Positions 46,061 to 55,660 of a stretch of DNA of 64,000 nt are shown in pieces (position 1 is the first letter of the stretch; each line of letters opens with the position of its first letter). The position numbers and the translations under genes were made by a program. The notes beneath the pieces were generated by a model. That model was not told the origin of the DNA and did not search any database. It worked only from the letters and a program-made list of their open reading frames with translations. The stretch covers positions 558,001-622,000 of the forward strand of contig JAZGUH010000121.1 of NCBI GenBank assembly GCA_037893225.1. The letters are read 5' to 3'. This DNA comes from Hippasteria phrygiana (lineage: Eukaryota; Echinodermata; Asteroidea; Valvatida; Goniasteridae).

Positions 46061-47860
46061 ACACCTGAGAGTAAAATAAAATCATAGACAAATGGCATGT
46101 TATACATGTTACTTTGAAAAAAAGTTACCATACAAATGCCATACAATACATGTAGCTAAGGCCAAGTAAAAAAAAAATGTTTATTGTGCAGGTTTTTTTT
46201 TTAAAAGGAAGGAGGCACTTTTTGATTTAAAGATGGCCGCCATTCCTTTTTAAAATTTCCGCCAACCGTAGTTTTTTAACAGTTCAAATTACAAAAAAGG
46301 AAGAGACATGCTGGACAACAGAATTTAACATGTTTACAGCTATTTTAAGCATTTTAGTAAGCTTGTATAATTTTCTGATGGATCGGTTGACACTTTTGGG
46401 GTTTTTTTCACTTCATTTAGACAATGATAAAAAACCATGTGAACAAAGCCTAATTTGTACATAACCGAGCATATTATACTGCCAAATTATGTTTATAATC
46501 CAAATTTTGCCGTGGTGTAAAAATACCTCATCCATATGCTGATTATGAATGTCAGACTGAGACAACTCGACCGTGGAGACAACTGGACTAGTGCAACAAC
46601 TATCATTTAAGTTTAAGGGCCTACCTAAACCGTTTTATAATTTGTAAAAAAAAAAAAAACGTAGGGAGGCCTACACGTTTGTATCATGGGTACGAGTTGA
46701 CTCGGGTACGAGTTGACCCATAGTTTACCAATAAACCAGTTTGGTTTTTCAACTGTAGTTTTACTTTAAGTTTACAACCACCAAAATCGGTAAAGAACAG
46801 CAACATTTTGAAAAATAACCAACCCTCCTTGACAACAACTGTCTGAACATGTGGCACAAGATTTTTATTTCAGCAAAATCTGTAAAAAATCAACATGTAT
46901 GTGCACACTTTGAACTTCTAGTTCTAACACAGAAAACACAAATTTCTTCCCCGATATTGCACTAAAATGTCCCAACAGAATTCTCAAAACTAAAGGTTGT
47001 GCTAAGTGTTTATTAGATAATTATGAACACAAAAAGATTTGCTGTTTCTAACCGATTTTGGTGGGGGGTATTAAAGTAAAATCTAAGTTTCCGTTTAATA
47101 TCCGTTTATTTTGTATTATAACACCCTACTACATGACAGTACATGTAGACCTAGCATACGCAATTTCCCATTGCATAAATGAATCACTATTACTATTACT
47201 ATTACAACATGTACAATGGATGAGCACTACAGTTTTCACGACAAAAATTACAATCGTAAAAAAGATTTAGGCCTTACCTGAGATCCAACAGCTCCAAAGC
47301 CGTATCAACAGGAACAGGATTTACCAAACATCAGGATGATTTCAACAGAATTATCGTATTAAATACTGGTTATGCGAAACGCAGCCGCATTGACAGAGCA
47401 CAACGTAGATTTACATGTATACGCTGTCCGTAAGAAAAAATGGCGGCCCTGCCGATTTTTTTAGCGCGCGGTATTGCGGACGTGGTTGTAATCACTTTTG
47501 TGTGACCAGTTGTTTTTAGTCAAAGAGCTAAGATAGTGTTCTTAGTCACACGACGAATCACCGATTCTGTGAAGGCGACGTATTTACGCAATTATTTGTA
47601 ATTTTTTACATTGATTCAAATAGAATAATAAATAATTCGTCAAACAATCCACAAGGGATCAACAGTCTGTTTAAAGAATAGTCTGGGTAATGAAAAGTGT
47701 CATCATTTATTCAAGACATACTGCAAAAATGCTTCAAATGTATACAATTCTGAAAATCAACGCTATTTTTAGTGCAAAGAATTTAATCCCGGCAAATTTC
47801 ACTAAAAAGCAATGGAAAAAAATAGTTTTGCTCAAATTGCGTGACTGATTTTTATTAGTC
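46060..47860. other. AT-rich interior of the 4.1-kb element, no gene
   Basis: No coding exon or domain is recognised. It contains GGGTACGAGTTGAC repeats near 46690, a block shared with 29640 (GACAACAACTGTCTGAACAT near 46835) and long T/A runs. Confidence 0.4.
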
Positions 47861-48009
47861 AAAATATCAGCAATGACTAACGTAAACTGGTCAGTGTTTG
47901 CCTTTACGTTAGTCCTGCGTTGATTAAATTAGTCATTTAGGCTTGACTAATCTAAATTAGTCATTTTGACTTATTTATCAGCCAAAATGACTAACTTATG
48001 TTAACAGTG

Positions 48010-49895
48010 TAGTAACTATCTATGTGAAGTTGGCGAGAATTTAAAAACAAACAATAGCAAACCTTTTTGGAGATATATTAAGAGTCTTAGAAAAAGTTGC
48101 ACCGGCGTATCGGCGCTTAACACAACAAATGGTATCGCTACCTCCCCATCAGAGAAAGCGAATGCATTGAATAATCACTTCCAGTCAGTTTTCACCAGAG
48201 AAAACTACCAGAGTTACCCATCTATGAGTAACTTAGCAACCCCACAAATGTACCCGATAACCATAACAACTGAGGGTATTTCAAAGCTCTTGAAGGAACT
48301 ACAGCTACACAAATCACCAGGTCCTGATAACATCACACCAAGGGTATTGAAGGAATGTGCTGATAGTATTGCCCCACTTTTACAGCAGATTTTTAGGAAG
48401 TCGTTAAGTAACGGGGATTTACCAGCAGACTGGTTAAAGGCAAATGTAACACCAATATTTAAAAAGGGGAACCGTTCTGATCCTGCAAATTACCGGCCAA
48501 TATCCTTAACATCCATTCTATGCAAGCTACTTGAACATATTGTTCATTCTAACATCATGAGACACTTTGAAGAGCATGACGTCCTCAACAATGAACAACA
48601 TGGTTTCCGTAAGGGTAGATCCTGTGAAACAGTTAGCATTAACGGTAAATGACCTAGCTAAAATTCTTGATAATCACGGGCAAGCTGATGTCATAATAAC
48701 AGATTTTAGCAAGGCCTTTGACCTTGTTCCACATCAAAGACTATTATTAAAGATCAAACACGCAGGAATCACTGGTACCCTTTTCAAATGGATTACTAAC
48801 TTTATCACGAACAGATCTCAACAAGTGGTTTTGGAAGGAGTTGCATCATCACCGATTGTATGTTACGTCTGGCGTTCCCCAGGGCACTGTCCTTGGCCCG
48901 TTGTTATTTATGTTATATATAAATGACTTGCCGGAAAAGATAACATCTCAAGTGAGACTACTAGCAGACGATTGTATCCTGTATCGTGAAATAAAAACAA
49001 AAGACGACACCCGGGCTATACAGAGAGATATAAATACACTTTGTCATTGGGAGTCATGTTGGCAAATGAAATTTAACATCAACAAGTGTTACACTATGCA
49101 CATTACTCACAAGAAGAAGTTCCTACAATCAACCTATACAATGAGAGAGACACCACTCAAAACTGTTAACAGTCATACGTATTTGGGAGTTGAAATCAAC
49201 AATAAATTGAACTGGGCAGATCATATAAATGCAAATATCTCCAAAGCAAACAAAATATTGGATTTACTACGTAGGAATCATTTTAGCTGTTCTGCGGAAG
49301 TTAAGGAAACTGCCTACAAAACTTTGGTTAGACCTAAACTGGAGTACTGTTCAAGCATATGGGATCCACACCATCAAGACTACATAAATAGACTTGAAGC
49401 AGTACAACGTAGAGCAGCAAGATTTGTGTGTAAAGATTTCAGTCGTAGAAGTAGTGTTTCAGCTATGATTTCCAAATTGAAATGGAAGTCTCTGGAGGAG
49501 CGTAGAACTATCTCTAGATTGACTCTACTCTACAAGTCTATTCACCATTTAGTTGCAATTGATACAGATCAGTATCGGTCTGTATCAGAAGGATCCCAAA
49601 TAAAAACACGGAAATCGTCTTCAATTTAATTTATTCATCAGGCAGTGAAAAAAGACAGTTTTAAGTTTTCTTTCCTACCAAGAACAACTACTCAGTGGAA
49701 TCTTCTTACACCGGACATCAGAGAATCTAAGTCAGTTGATATATTCAAAGCTCATCTTAATAGGCTCCACATCTCATTAACTGTTAAAGGGGGATATTAC
49801 TAAAATTATTGTCTGTCACTGCCACGTTGTGCCTGCAACTTCATATATCCCTACGAGGAGATTGTTGCAGTATAAAGCAGAAGCAGAAGAAGCCT
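48010..49895 (+). pseudogene. LINE reverse transcriptase, Jockey/CR1-type, frameshifted
   Basis: Reverse-transcriptase blocks occur in order: LLKELQLHKSPGPDNITPRV, NYRPISLTSILCKLLEHIV, NEQHGFRKGRSCET, DFSKAFDLVPHQRLLLKI, TSGVPQGTVLGPLLFMLYIN, LLADDCILYREI (the catalytic DD) and TYLGVEINNKLNW, then the C-terminal RTTTQWNLLTPDI. There are frameshifts near 48631 and 48860 and an in-frame TAA at 49627-49629; the frame then runs to 49803. The 3' end has GCAGAAGCAGAAGAAG. No longer active. Confidence 0.9.
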
Positions 49896-50359
49896 ATCAT
49901 CTCAATAAAGGTCAGTCATTGCAAAAATGTTAAAAGACAAATAGACGATAAGCCGTTTCGCGGATAGTCTGGTTCGCCAACCCGACAAATTTTTGTATGC
50001 CCAGACGTCTAAATTGTAGGTCAGGTAGCCACTGGCATGACTGGCGACAATAACAAGTAGATCATGACGCACTGCAGGCAGCGTAGCTATTTTTAGACGA
50101 TACAACCATTCAAATTATACGCTTTTCCCTCCCAAAAAGGAACAACGCCTGCATTGGCTTTAAATAGTAATATTATTTATTATAGCATTTCGTCTGGTGT
50201 TGATTTTTCCAATGCGAGCTACATGCACACTACACTGGCTGCACTGCATGTCATGTGCCTGTAGTCTGTAGATATTCTTATGTTTTCATTTGTACGCATA
50301 CATGTATGTGTAATTATGTTGCTCTTTAATACAATCTTTCTTGTCTTTTTTTTACACAG

Positions 50360-50524
50360 GAGGCTTGGTATACACTAGCCGAGGGCAAACATGGTGCCAC
50401 TGCTGGGTGTTTGGAAGAGCGCCTAAGCAATGTGCGGAAGCGTATGAAGGACCGTGGCCAAAATGGACCAACAGCCAGCAATAGTTCATCAAGTTCAGCT
50501 TCTCAAACCTCATTTTTACCACAG
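50360..50524 (+). pseudogene. Internal exon of the SAM-domain gene in the 12.5-kb element
   Basis: Strong acceptor (T-rich run, then ACACAG) and donor GTTGGT; 55 codons, including LEERLSNVRKRMKDRG and a Ser-rich end. I recognise it only as similar to repetitive uncharacterised animal proteins that also carry SAM domains; the exact family is unsure. Confidence 0.5.
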
Positions 50525-50855
50525 GTTGGTTTTGTACAATATGAACATGCAGCAGATTACAATCTATGAACATTTTGTGTTATCTTCAAGCAAAGGTAAA
50601 TCCTTGACACTGATCGGTTAATGCATAGCAACAAAAATGGGGCATAAACCCGAATCCGACTCCCTTCACCGCGTGCATTGAAAAAGCAATAATTGAAATT
50701 TCAAATTGTTTTTACCGATAATTGAAAGTAGTTGTGAAGATTATAAAGTTGTATGCATTATATAGGGCAACACAAAATTAATAGTACATGTAGTAGAATT
50801 TTATCTTGTCATAAAATGAGTTAATGTATTTGAATTATTTGGTGTTAATCATCAG

Positions 50856-51050
50856 ATGAAGTGACGTCGGATGATGATGAGAAAATTACAACATGGCTAA
50901 AGCACAACACTGAGCCTCGATCTCAAGTGGTGCCGTACATGGCAACAACTTCCAAGTCAAGAGCAGTGTATATTCGGGAGCACTCTCAAGCAACTGTGGC
51001 GGACATCATTGGGAGTTGTATTCACGCCTGATGGACATCCGAGGAATGGT
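50856..51050 (+). pseudogene. Decayed exon of the same gene
   Basis: The open frame EVTSDDDEKITTWLKHNTEP continues to VYIREHSQATVADIIG; then one frame hits a stop and another gives ELYSRLMDIRGM before a GTAAAT donor, implying a frameshift near 51015. The phase does not match the preceding exon cleanly. Confidence 0.4.
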
Positions 51051-51054
51051 AAAT

Positions 51055-51225
51055 ATTATACAAATATTGAGTGGCTCAGAGTGGAATGGGAGGAATATTA
51101 TCGCTCGGTAAAATCTGGACTTTTCCATTTCACGAGGCTTCACCTCGTCAAATGGAAAAGTCCAGATTTTACCGAGCGATAATATTCCTCCCGTTCACAA
51201 TTTAGAGCCACTCAATATTTGTTGT
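51055..51225. repeat. Large hairpin, arms of about 75 bp
   Basis: Arms starting CAAATATTGAGTGGCTC and TCGCTCGGTAAAATCTGGAC fold on their complement around CACGAGGCTTCACCTCGT. Probably a MITE. Confidence 0.75.
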
Positions 51226-51535
51226 ATATAACTGACATACAGATCCACGAACGTTGGCTCATCGGTTGACGCCCGGGTGTTGACGTCATGATTGTGTGTG
51301 GTGGTTGTCCAAAAATCGGGTCACAACCTTCTCCCTAGGTTTAGAGTGAGGGTCGACTGTTCAAAAGCCGTGGGAACAAGGATGATCCTAACTGTTGAAT
51401 AGTAAATCCCATTCACCATGGGCGAATGGGACTTTGAGCCGCGGCGTGAATGGGAGCAATAATGAATGTCACGTGATGTGAGTTCCACCAATCAAATGAC
51501 AAGGATCTGTATGTCAGTAATATAATATAATCTTT
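51226..51535. mobile_element. MITE with ACTGACATACAGATCC ends
   Basis: The left ACTGACATACAGATCC and the right GGATCTGTATGTCAGT enclose about 280 bp. It directly abuts the hairpin at 51055-51225; the two may be parts of one compound element. Confidence 0.6.
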
Positions 51536-52361
51536 TATCTTCAGCGAGTTAACAAATTTTCATTGACATTGGCCAAGCAGATTTCTGCATGAACACCCAC
51601 TATGCTTGAGACTGCTATCATGATATGGAGCCTGTAGCCTTAACAATGTCCCTCTTGACTAAGTGCAATCATCTGGCCTTTGACTGGCTGGTGGGTTATT
51701 GGCAAGCCTCCGTTGCTTACAGCCCTGAACTCAAATATCCATCGATGTCAGGTTTAAACCTAGTGGTTATAACTCGGACAGCTGCGTAGCTCTCTTTGCC
51801 AACTTTCAAGGCACAATCAGTGCAGTTAATTAATTAAGTTGTTTGCTTTGTATACAGGTGCACTTTATTCAATTACTGTAATTCTTTCCGAATATTTGAT
51901 TCAATTTTTTCCCCAGTAGATCAAGCATGATTTCCGTCTAATACACTGCAGCTGGACGGACTATTTTACGCTCATGTGAGTCAATTATTGCATACAATTT
52001 TAACACGCCCAAAATTAATTCAAAATTTTAATTAAAAAATATCGGTAACTTTTCGTTGACAGATTTTTTTTGTCCGATGGCTCATCTGAAAGCTAACAAC
52101 TTTTGCAGCGCTACAAAAATAGCAGTTCAGCGAAATTTAGAAAAATGAGGCGAGAGCACGAATAGTAAATCTTTAATTGCAAGAATGCTAGTCGATATTG
52201 TGAATACTTATCATTTGGGAACTGTTATGGAAAATACATTTAACATTCGTCGACTATAAAACAAGCACTTGTTATGCCTGCATTTTTTTGCCATAGGTTT
52301 GTTTTACTTTTAACTGTTCACTTGAATTATAAACGTGGAATTATTCTTGTCTTGTAACACA

Positions 52362-52686
52362 GATTGGAACCAATATCCCAACTTTCCTGGAGAAGAAGAT
52401 ACAGAAGCAGCCATTTGTTCTGCTGTTAGGGGACCTTCTGAACCCTGAACAGGTATTTGTTGTCTTGGAGCAAAAGGTTATTGAGCAAGGATCCCTCATG
52501 AAAGCTTTGGATGTCTGTTTTAAGTTGTTTTATGTTCTGGATCTGTCTTATCCTTGGCAGTCCCTGTCCAACTGGGAGTTTTTCCAGAAGGCCATCTATG
52601 GCCTTGGTAAGGGAAAGGGGAAAGAGACCACATCCTGTGCTGTACGCTCTCTGCGAGCATTCCTGAACACTCAGGCCAAGAATTAA
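52362..52686 (+). pseudogene. Last exon of the SAM-domain gene
   Basis: Acceptor AACACAG, then IGTNIPTFLEKKIQKQPFVL, LLGDLLNPEQVFVVLEQKVI, ALDVCFKLFYVLDLSYPWQS and RSLRAFLNTQAKN, then TAA. This C-terminal region (LL-x-D plus a Y-VL-YP motif) recalls SAMD3-like repetitive proteins of fish and marine invertebrates. The exon is fully open, in contrast to the others. The assignment is from memory of the motif pattern. Confidence 0.55.
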
Positions 52687-52699
52687 GGCCGAGTACACA

Positions 52700-53820
52700 G
52701 TTGTAATTCGCCACCTCTGGCTGATATTAACCTAAATAGTTTTGTTATAATATATCGTGAACAAATTTTGTGAAAGTATTACCTCAATACATGCTTACGT
52801 TTTGGTGAAAACAATGAAAAACCTTTTTCCATATTAATTGCCCAGTTTCCAAACAGGGCCATAAAATTCACCCCGCCAGGGTAGGCACAATGATTATCAT
52901 TTAAAATCTTTAAAAATGGTAACTCGGGCTGATATAAACATTATTGTTTTGTTCAGATATGTCATGTACATACCCTGTGAAAGTTTCACCTCATAAGAAG
53001 CTTTTTGTTTTAGAGAAAACAATGAAAAATGACTACTGGTTAGTATCTAATTCAACCGTTTTCATAAATCCTTACAATCATCTGATCAGATAATTTTAAT
53101 TTCTAATGTTTATTTTGTTAATTTCCACAAATGTTTGATATTGTTATAAACTCTTCAATTAGTAAGCTTTTAGCTACTAACTCGTTGACTTGAAAATTTT
53201 GAACTTCCCAATAGTGTATATGGGCTTTAAGTAGAAAATTTTATCCTTAATATTCTCAATTGCTTCCAACCGTCAACAATATTATTAGCAATGGACAGTT
53301 ATTTCCAAAATTATCAAGACAATACACAACCGGAACTATAAACGTTGTATAATATGGAAAAGTTCACAATTGTTTAAACCTCCTGAGGACTGTAAAACAT
53401 TAATTCATATTCACAAATATCTTTCTTTGTACAAAACTAGCTTAAAATAGGGGGGTTGGACCATACATGTATAGTTTCAAATGAATTTGAAATTTGGACT
53501 AGTACATAACAATGCTTTTTTTTTTTTTTAACAATTGCAGCTTCTCTGACTTATTCTAAGATAATTGATATCAGGAAAACATTCAACCAAGTAAGTTTGT
53601 CTAAAGAACTAATCGTGCCACGAGTGTTTGCCTTTCTGCCATATGTGTTGGAAGGGCATGGGTGCGTGCATTGTTAGCAGGTAAACAAGTGAATTGTCTT
53701 TCTGACATTCTGGTTTTATGTAAGGTATCTTTTCTTTGTCACAAATGGGTTCACACAAAAATGCCATCAAGTTTTGAGGTGATATGGTGTGAACTGTACA
53801 TGACCACATTAGATTGTATG
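52700..53820. other. Non-coding interior of the 12.5-kb element
   Basis: No gene is seen. Two diverged copies of a ~190-bp unit lie at about 52725-52850 and 52920-53040 (CTGATATTAACCT / CTGATATAAACAT, then GTGAAAGT, then CCTCA, then AAAACAATGAAAAA). The rest is AT-rich. Confidence 0.45.
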
Positions 53821-53998
53821 TACATTATTTGACCCAGTTTTGGGGTTGGCAATTGACCCAATTTACTGGTCAAAACTTTCTAACCAAGCAATCGGGGTCA
53901 TTTTAACTCCAAAGGTGTCGTGCAGATCCGGATGCGGAATATTAGTCAAAATTGACCCGTTTTGAGTCAGTTTTGACCCAGGAGTTTTTAGTGTGTAA

Positions 53999-54402
53999 GC
54001 TCTGTGTCATGAGTTAAGTTGTGCGCATTCTTCGGATTATGTCCAACGGCGGCGAAGACCAACTCCATCCAGCGTGCCTCATTAGTCAGGGTATTACTGT
54101 CGCAGAAAATGGCAATTCAGCACATAAAACCGTGCGTGTCGATGGAGTAGGCTTCCAGAAATTGGTGGAGGTTCCCTCCCTGAATGGTGAGTCACGTTGA
54201 AGAGGCGGTCTAAATGACAGTGGGAATCAATGAATGCCTCATGGACAGTAAGCTGCTGCAGCAAGCGTTTGAGTTCTCCACAGTGGAAAATTGAGGAGAC
54301 GCGCATTGGAAACTAAGTTTCTCTCAGCTCCTTGAGCTTGGGTAGGCCAAGGTAGGCGTCTTGCGCGTCCCATACACACAGCTCTTTGGTGTTAATGGTA
54401 GT
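53999..54402 (-). pseudogene. TatD-like nuclease, N-terminal part, frameshifted
   Basis: The minus-strand frames give FIDSHCHLDRLF, the metal-binding start motif of TatD enzymes, then (after a frameshift) HQFLEAYSIDTHGF, a stop, and AIFCDSNTLTNEARWMELVF followed by AAVGHNPKNAHNLTHDTEL. The last residues meet the 12.5-kb element, and the family continues in the C-terminal part at 41453 downward. The 5' side is cut by a MITE at 54402. Confidence 0.75.
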
Positions 54403-54645
54403 GTACATGATTGTCATTGTTGCAATTTTTGGAAATTTGCGGATTTGGGGGTTAGTGTTTTATAGGAAATATCATTCCACTGACCTGTTCAAAGTTTTGC
54501 GTTGTTGGATGGCGAAAAATCCGAGAGAAAAACGGCGCTCGTTTTAAACCGTCGGGCGGATGATAGCCTTTAGTCAAGGCGCGCGTGGCTATACCTGGAC
54601 GCGTGACGCGTCACGGTAGCCACGCGCGCCTTGACTAATAGTTCG
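54402..54645. mobile_element. AGTGTACAYGATTGGT family, truncated copy
   Basis: It starts AGTGTACATGATTGTCATTG and continues GCGGATTTGGGGGTTAGTGT, GTCGGGCGGATGATAGCCTT and the GC-rich palindrome (TTAGTCAAGGCGCGCGTGGC and its complement). The distal part of the family is missing. Confidence 0.65.
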
Positions 54646-54689
54646 GTGGGAAGAAGGGGGTATCGTGCACCCTCGGAAATCAATTTCTA

Positions 54690-55015
54690 ATAGGTGTCTC
54701 TAGATCAGAAAAAATGCGTGGAAAATGATTTGCTATGTTAAAAAATGCAAATTAGTGCCGCCATTATCAAAAAATCTATAGTTTTTACTATATCTCAGCC
54801 AAAATTGCAGATATCTGGAGAAATGAGGTGTCTAGACTCATGTTTTGAGGGTCTAGACACCATAAAACTATTATTGAATTTACCACATGTGTCAGTGGCA
54901 TAGGAGTATGCAAATTAGGGCGGCCATTACCGAAAAATCTTTTTTTTTAAACATATCTCGGCCAATAGACATAACTGCACAAGTAACGTGTCTAGACCCA
55001 TGTTTTGAGGGTCAA
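54690..55015. repeat. Two diverged ~160-bp tandem units, left block
   Basis: Each unit holds ATGCAAATTAGxGCxGCCAT, 'aaaaatct', ATATCTCxGCCA, then GTGTCTAGAC and CATGTTTTGAGGGTC. The same units occur inverted at 57870-58230. Confidence 0.65.
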
Positions 55016-55020
55016 GGATC

Positions 55021-55270
55021 ATTAGCCTTTAAGAGGTATGGCGGACACAATAGGAGAGGGCGCTATTTGATTTGGGTATACCTTTTGTTAAACCACAGGA
55101 AATTTCAAAGTTGAAGATTAGGCATGATCTATGGATTGTACTATGGATTGTACTTTAACTCAAAACAATATCTGATTCTGACTTTCACTGGAATTTGTGT
55201 TTTCACAAAATGTTTACCTAAATCAAATAGCGCCCTCCTATTGTGTCCGCCATACCTCTAAAAGGCTAAT
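55021..55270. mobile_element. MITE with TTAGCCTTTAAGAGGTATGG ends
   Basis: The arms run TAGCCTTTAAGAGGTATGGC, then GGACACAATAGGAGAGGGCG, then CTATTTGATTT, and return as the complement ending AAAGGCTAA. The arms are about 55 bp. Confidence 0.75.
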
Positions 55271-55289
55271 TAGAAGACCATTCACGAAG

Positions 55290-55660
55290 TAACTGTTTGA
55301 GAGAATGATGGTTGCTATCCCATTCAGTGACACTTCCCTTCTGGTGACTTATGACACTTAATTCCGAACTCGGATAGAGTCGATCTTAAGTATGAGTCTG
55401 TTCTCATTATTTCCACAGCATGGTGGAGATAGGCGGACACAAGGGAACTGTGACCAGGTTTGGTGCGAGTAGAGGATCGTACAATGTAGTTCTCAGATGC
55501 TCTTAAGAACAAGAGCGTGTCTTGGCGTGTGGCACTCATCAGTTGCGTATCGGCGATTCAAAAAATGACTCGCGTCGGTGCCAACTCGCAGTGTTTTTGG
55601 TTGGGTGCTTCTAAATCAACTGTAGCGTGACATGAGTTTCGAAATGGAGCCATAAGGTTT
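55290..55660. repeat. ~370-bp repeat shared with 63535-63925, copy 1
   Basis: Shared blocks in the same orientation: GTTTGAGAGAATGATGGTTG, ATTCAGTGACACTTCCC, GAGTCGATCTTAAGTATGAG, GCGAGTAGAGGATCGTA, GGCACTCATCAGTTGCGTAT and GGAGCCATA. It could be the end repeat of a longer element; its type is unknown. Confidence 0.65.

Larger units (their letters stand above)
43868..48009. mobile_element. 4.1-kb TA-flanked inverted-repeat element inside the LINE
   Basis: The ends are CACTGTAAACATAAGTTAGT and ACTAACTTATGTTAACAGTG, with TA on both sides (43866-43867 and 48010-48011). More than a dozen TTAGTCA/TGACTAA motifs crowd the first 250 bp and the last 160 bp. No transposase is recognised, so it is non-autonomous. 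The content includes a nested MITE pair (44604-45251), a tandem triplicate with G-runs (45410-46060) and AT-rich sequence. Removing it and one TA restores the LINE frame (DLRKSR-SNYLCEV). Confidence 0.8.
41454..53993. mobile_element. 12.5-kb CACTA-like inverted-repeat element inside the TatD-like gene
   Basis: The left end has CTAAAAACTCCTGGGTCAAA (41460 on) and the right end has its complement TTTGACCCAGGAGTTTTTAG, finishing AGTG. Read inward, the right end is CACTAAAAACTCC. Both sub-terminal zones (41480-42180 and 53825-53990) are packed with TTGACCC/GGGTCAA variants. TGTAA flanks both sides (41449-41453 and 53994-53998). Dropping the element plus one TGTAA joins the two TatD parts in frame (TEL-TICRLLGHPK). 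Inside are a decayed SAM-domain gene and a LINE. No transposase was recognised. CACTA elements normally have 3-bp duplications and matching ends, so the class is tentative. Confidence 0.7.

Noticed and set aside
41454..53993. Plain two-exon TatD gene with a 12.5-kb intron
   Set aside because: The edges lack GT-AG signals and instead show inverted repeats with a direct duplication, and the TatD parts are frameshifted.
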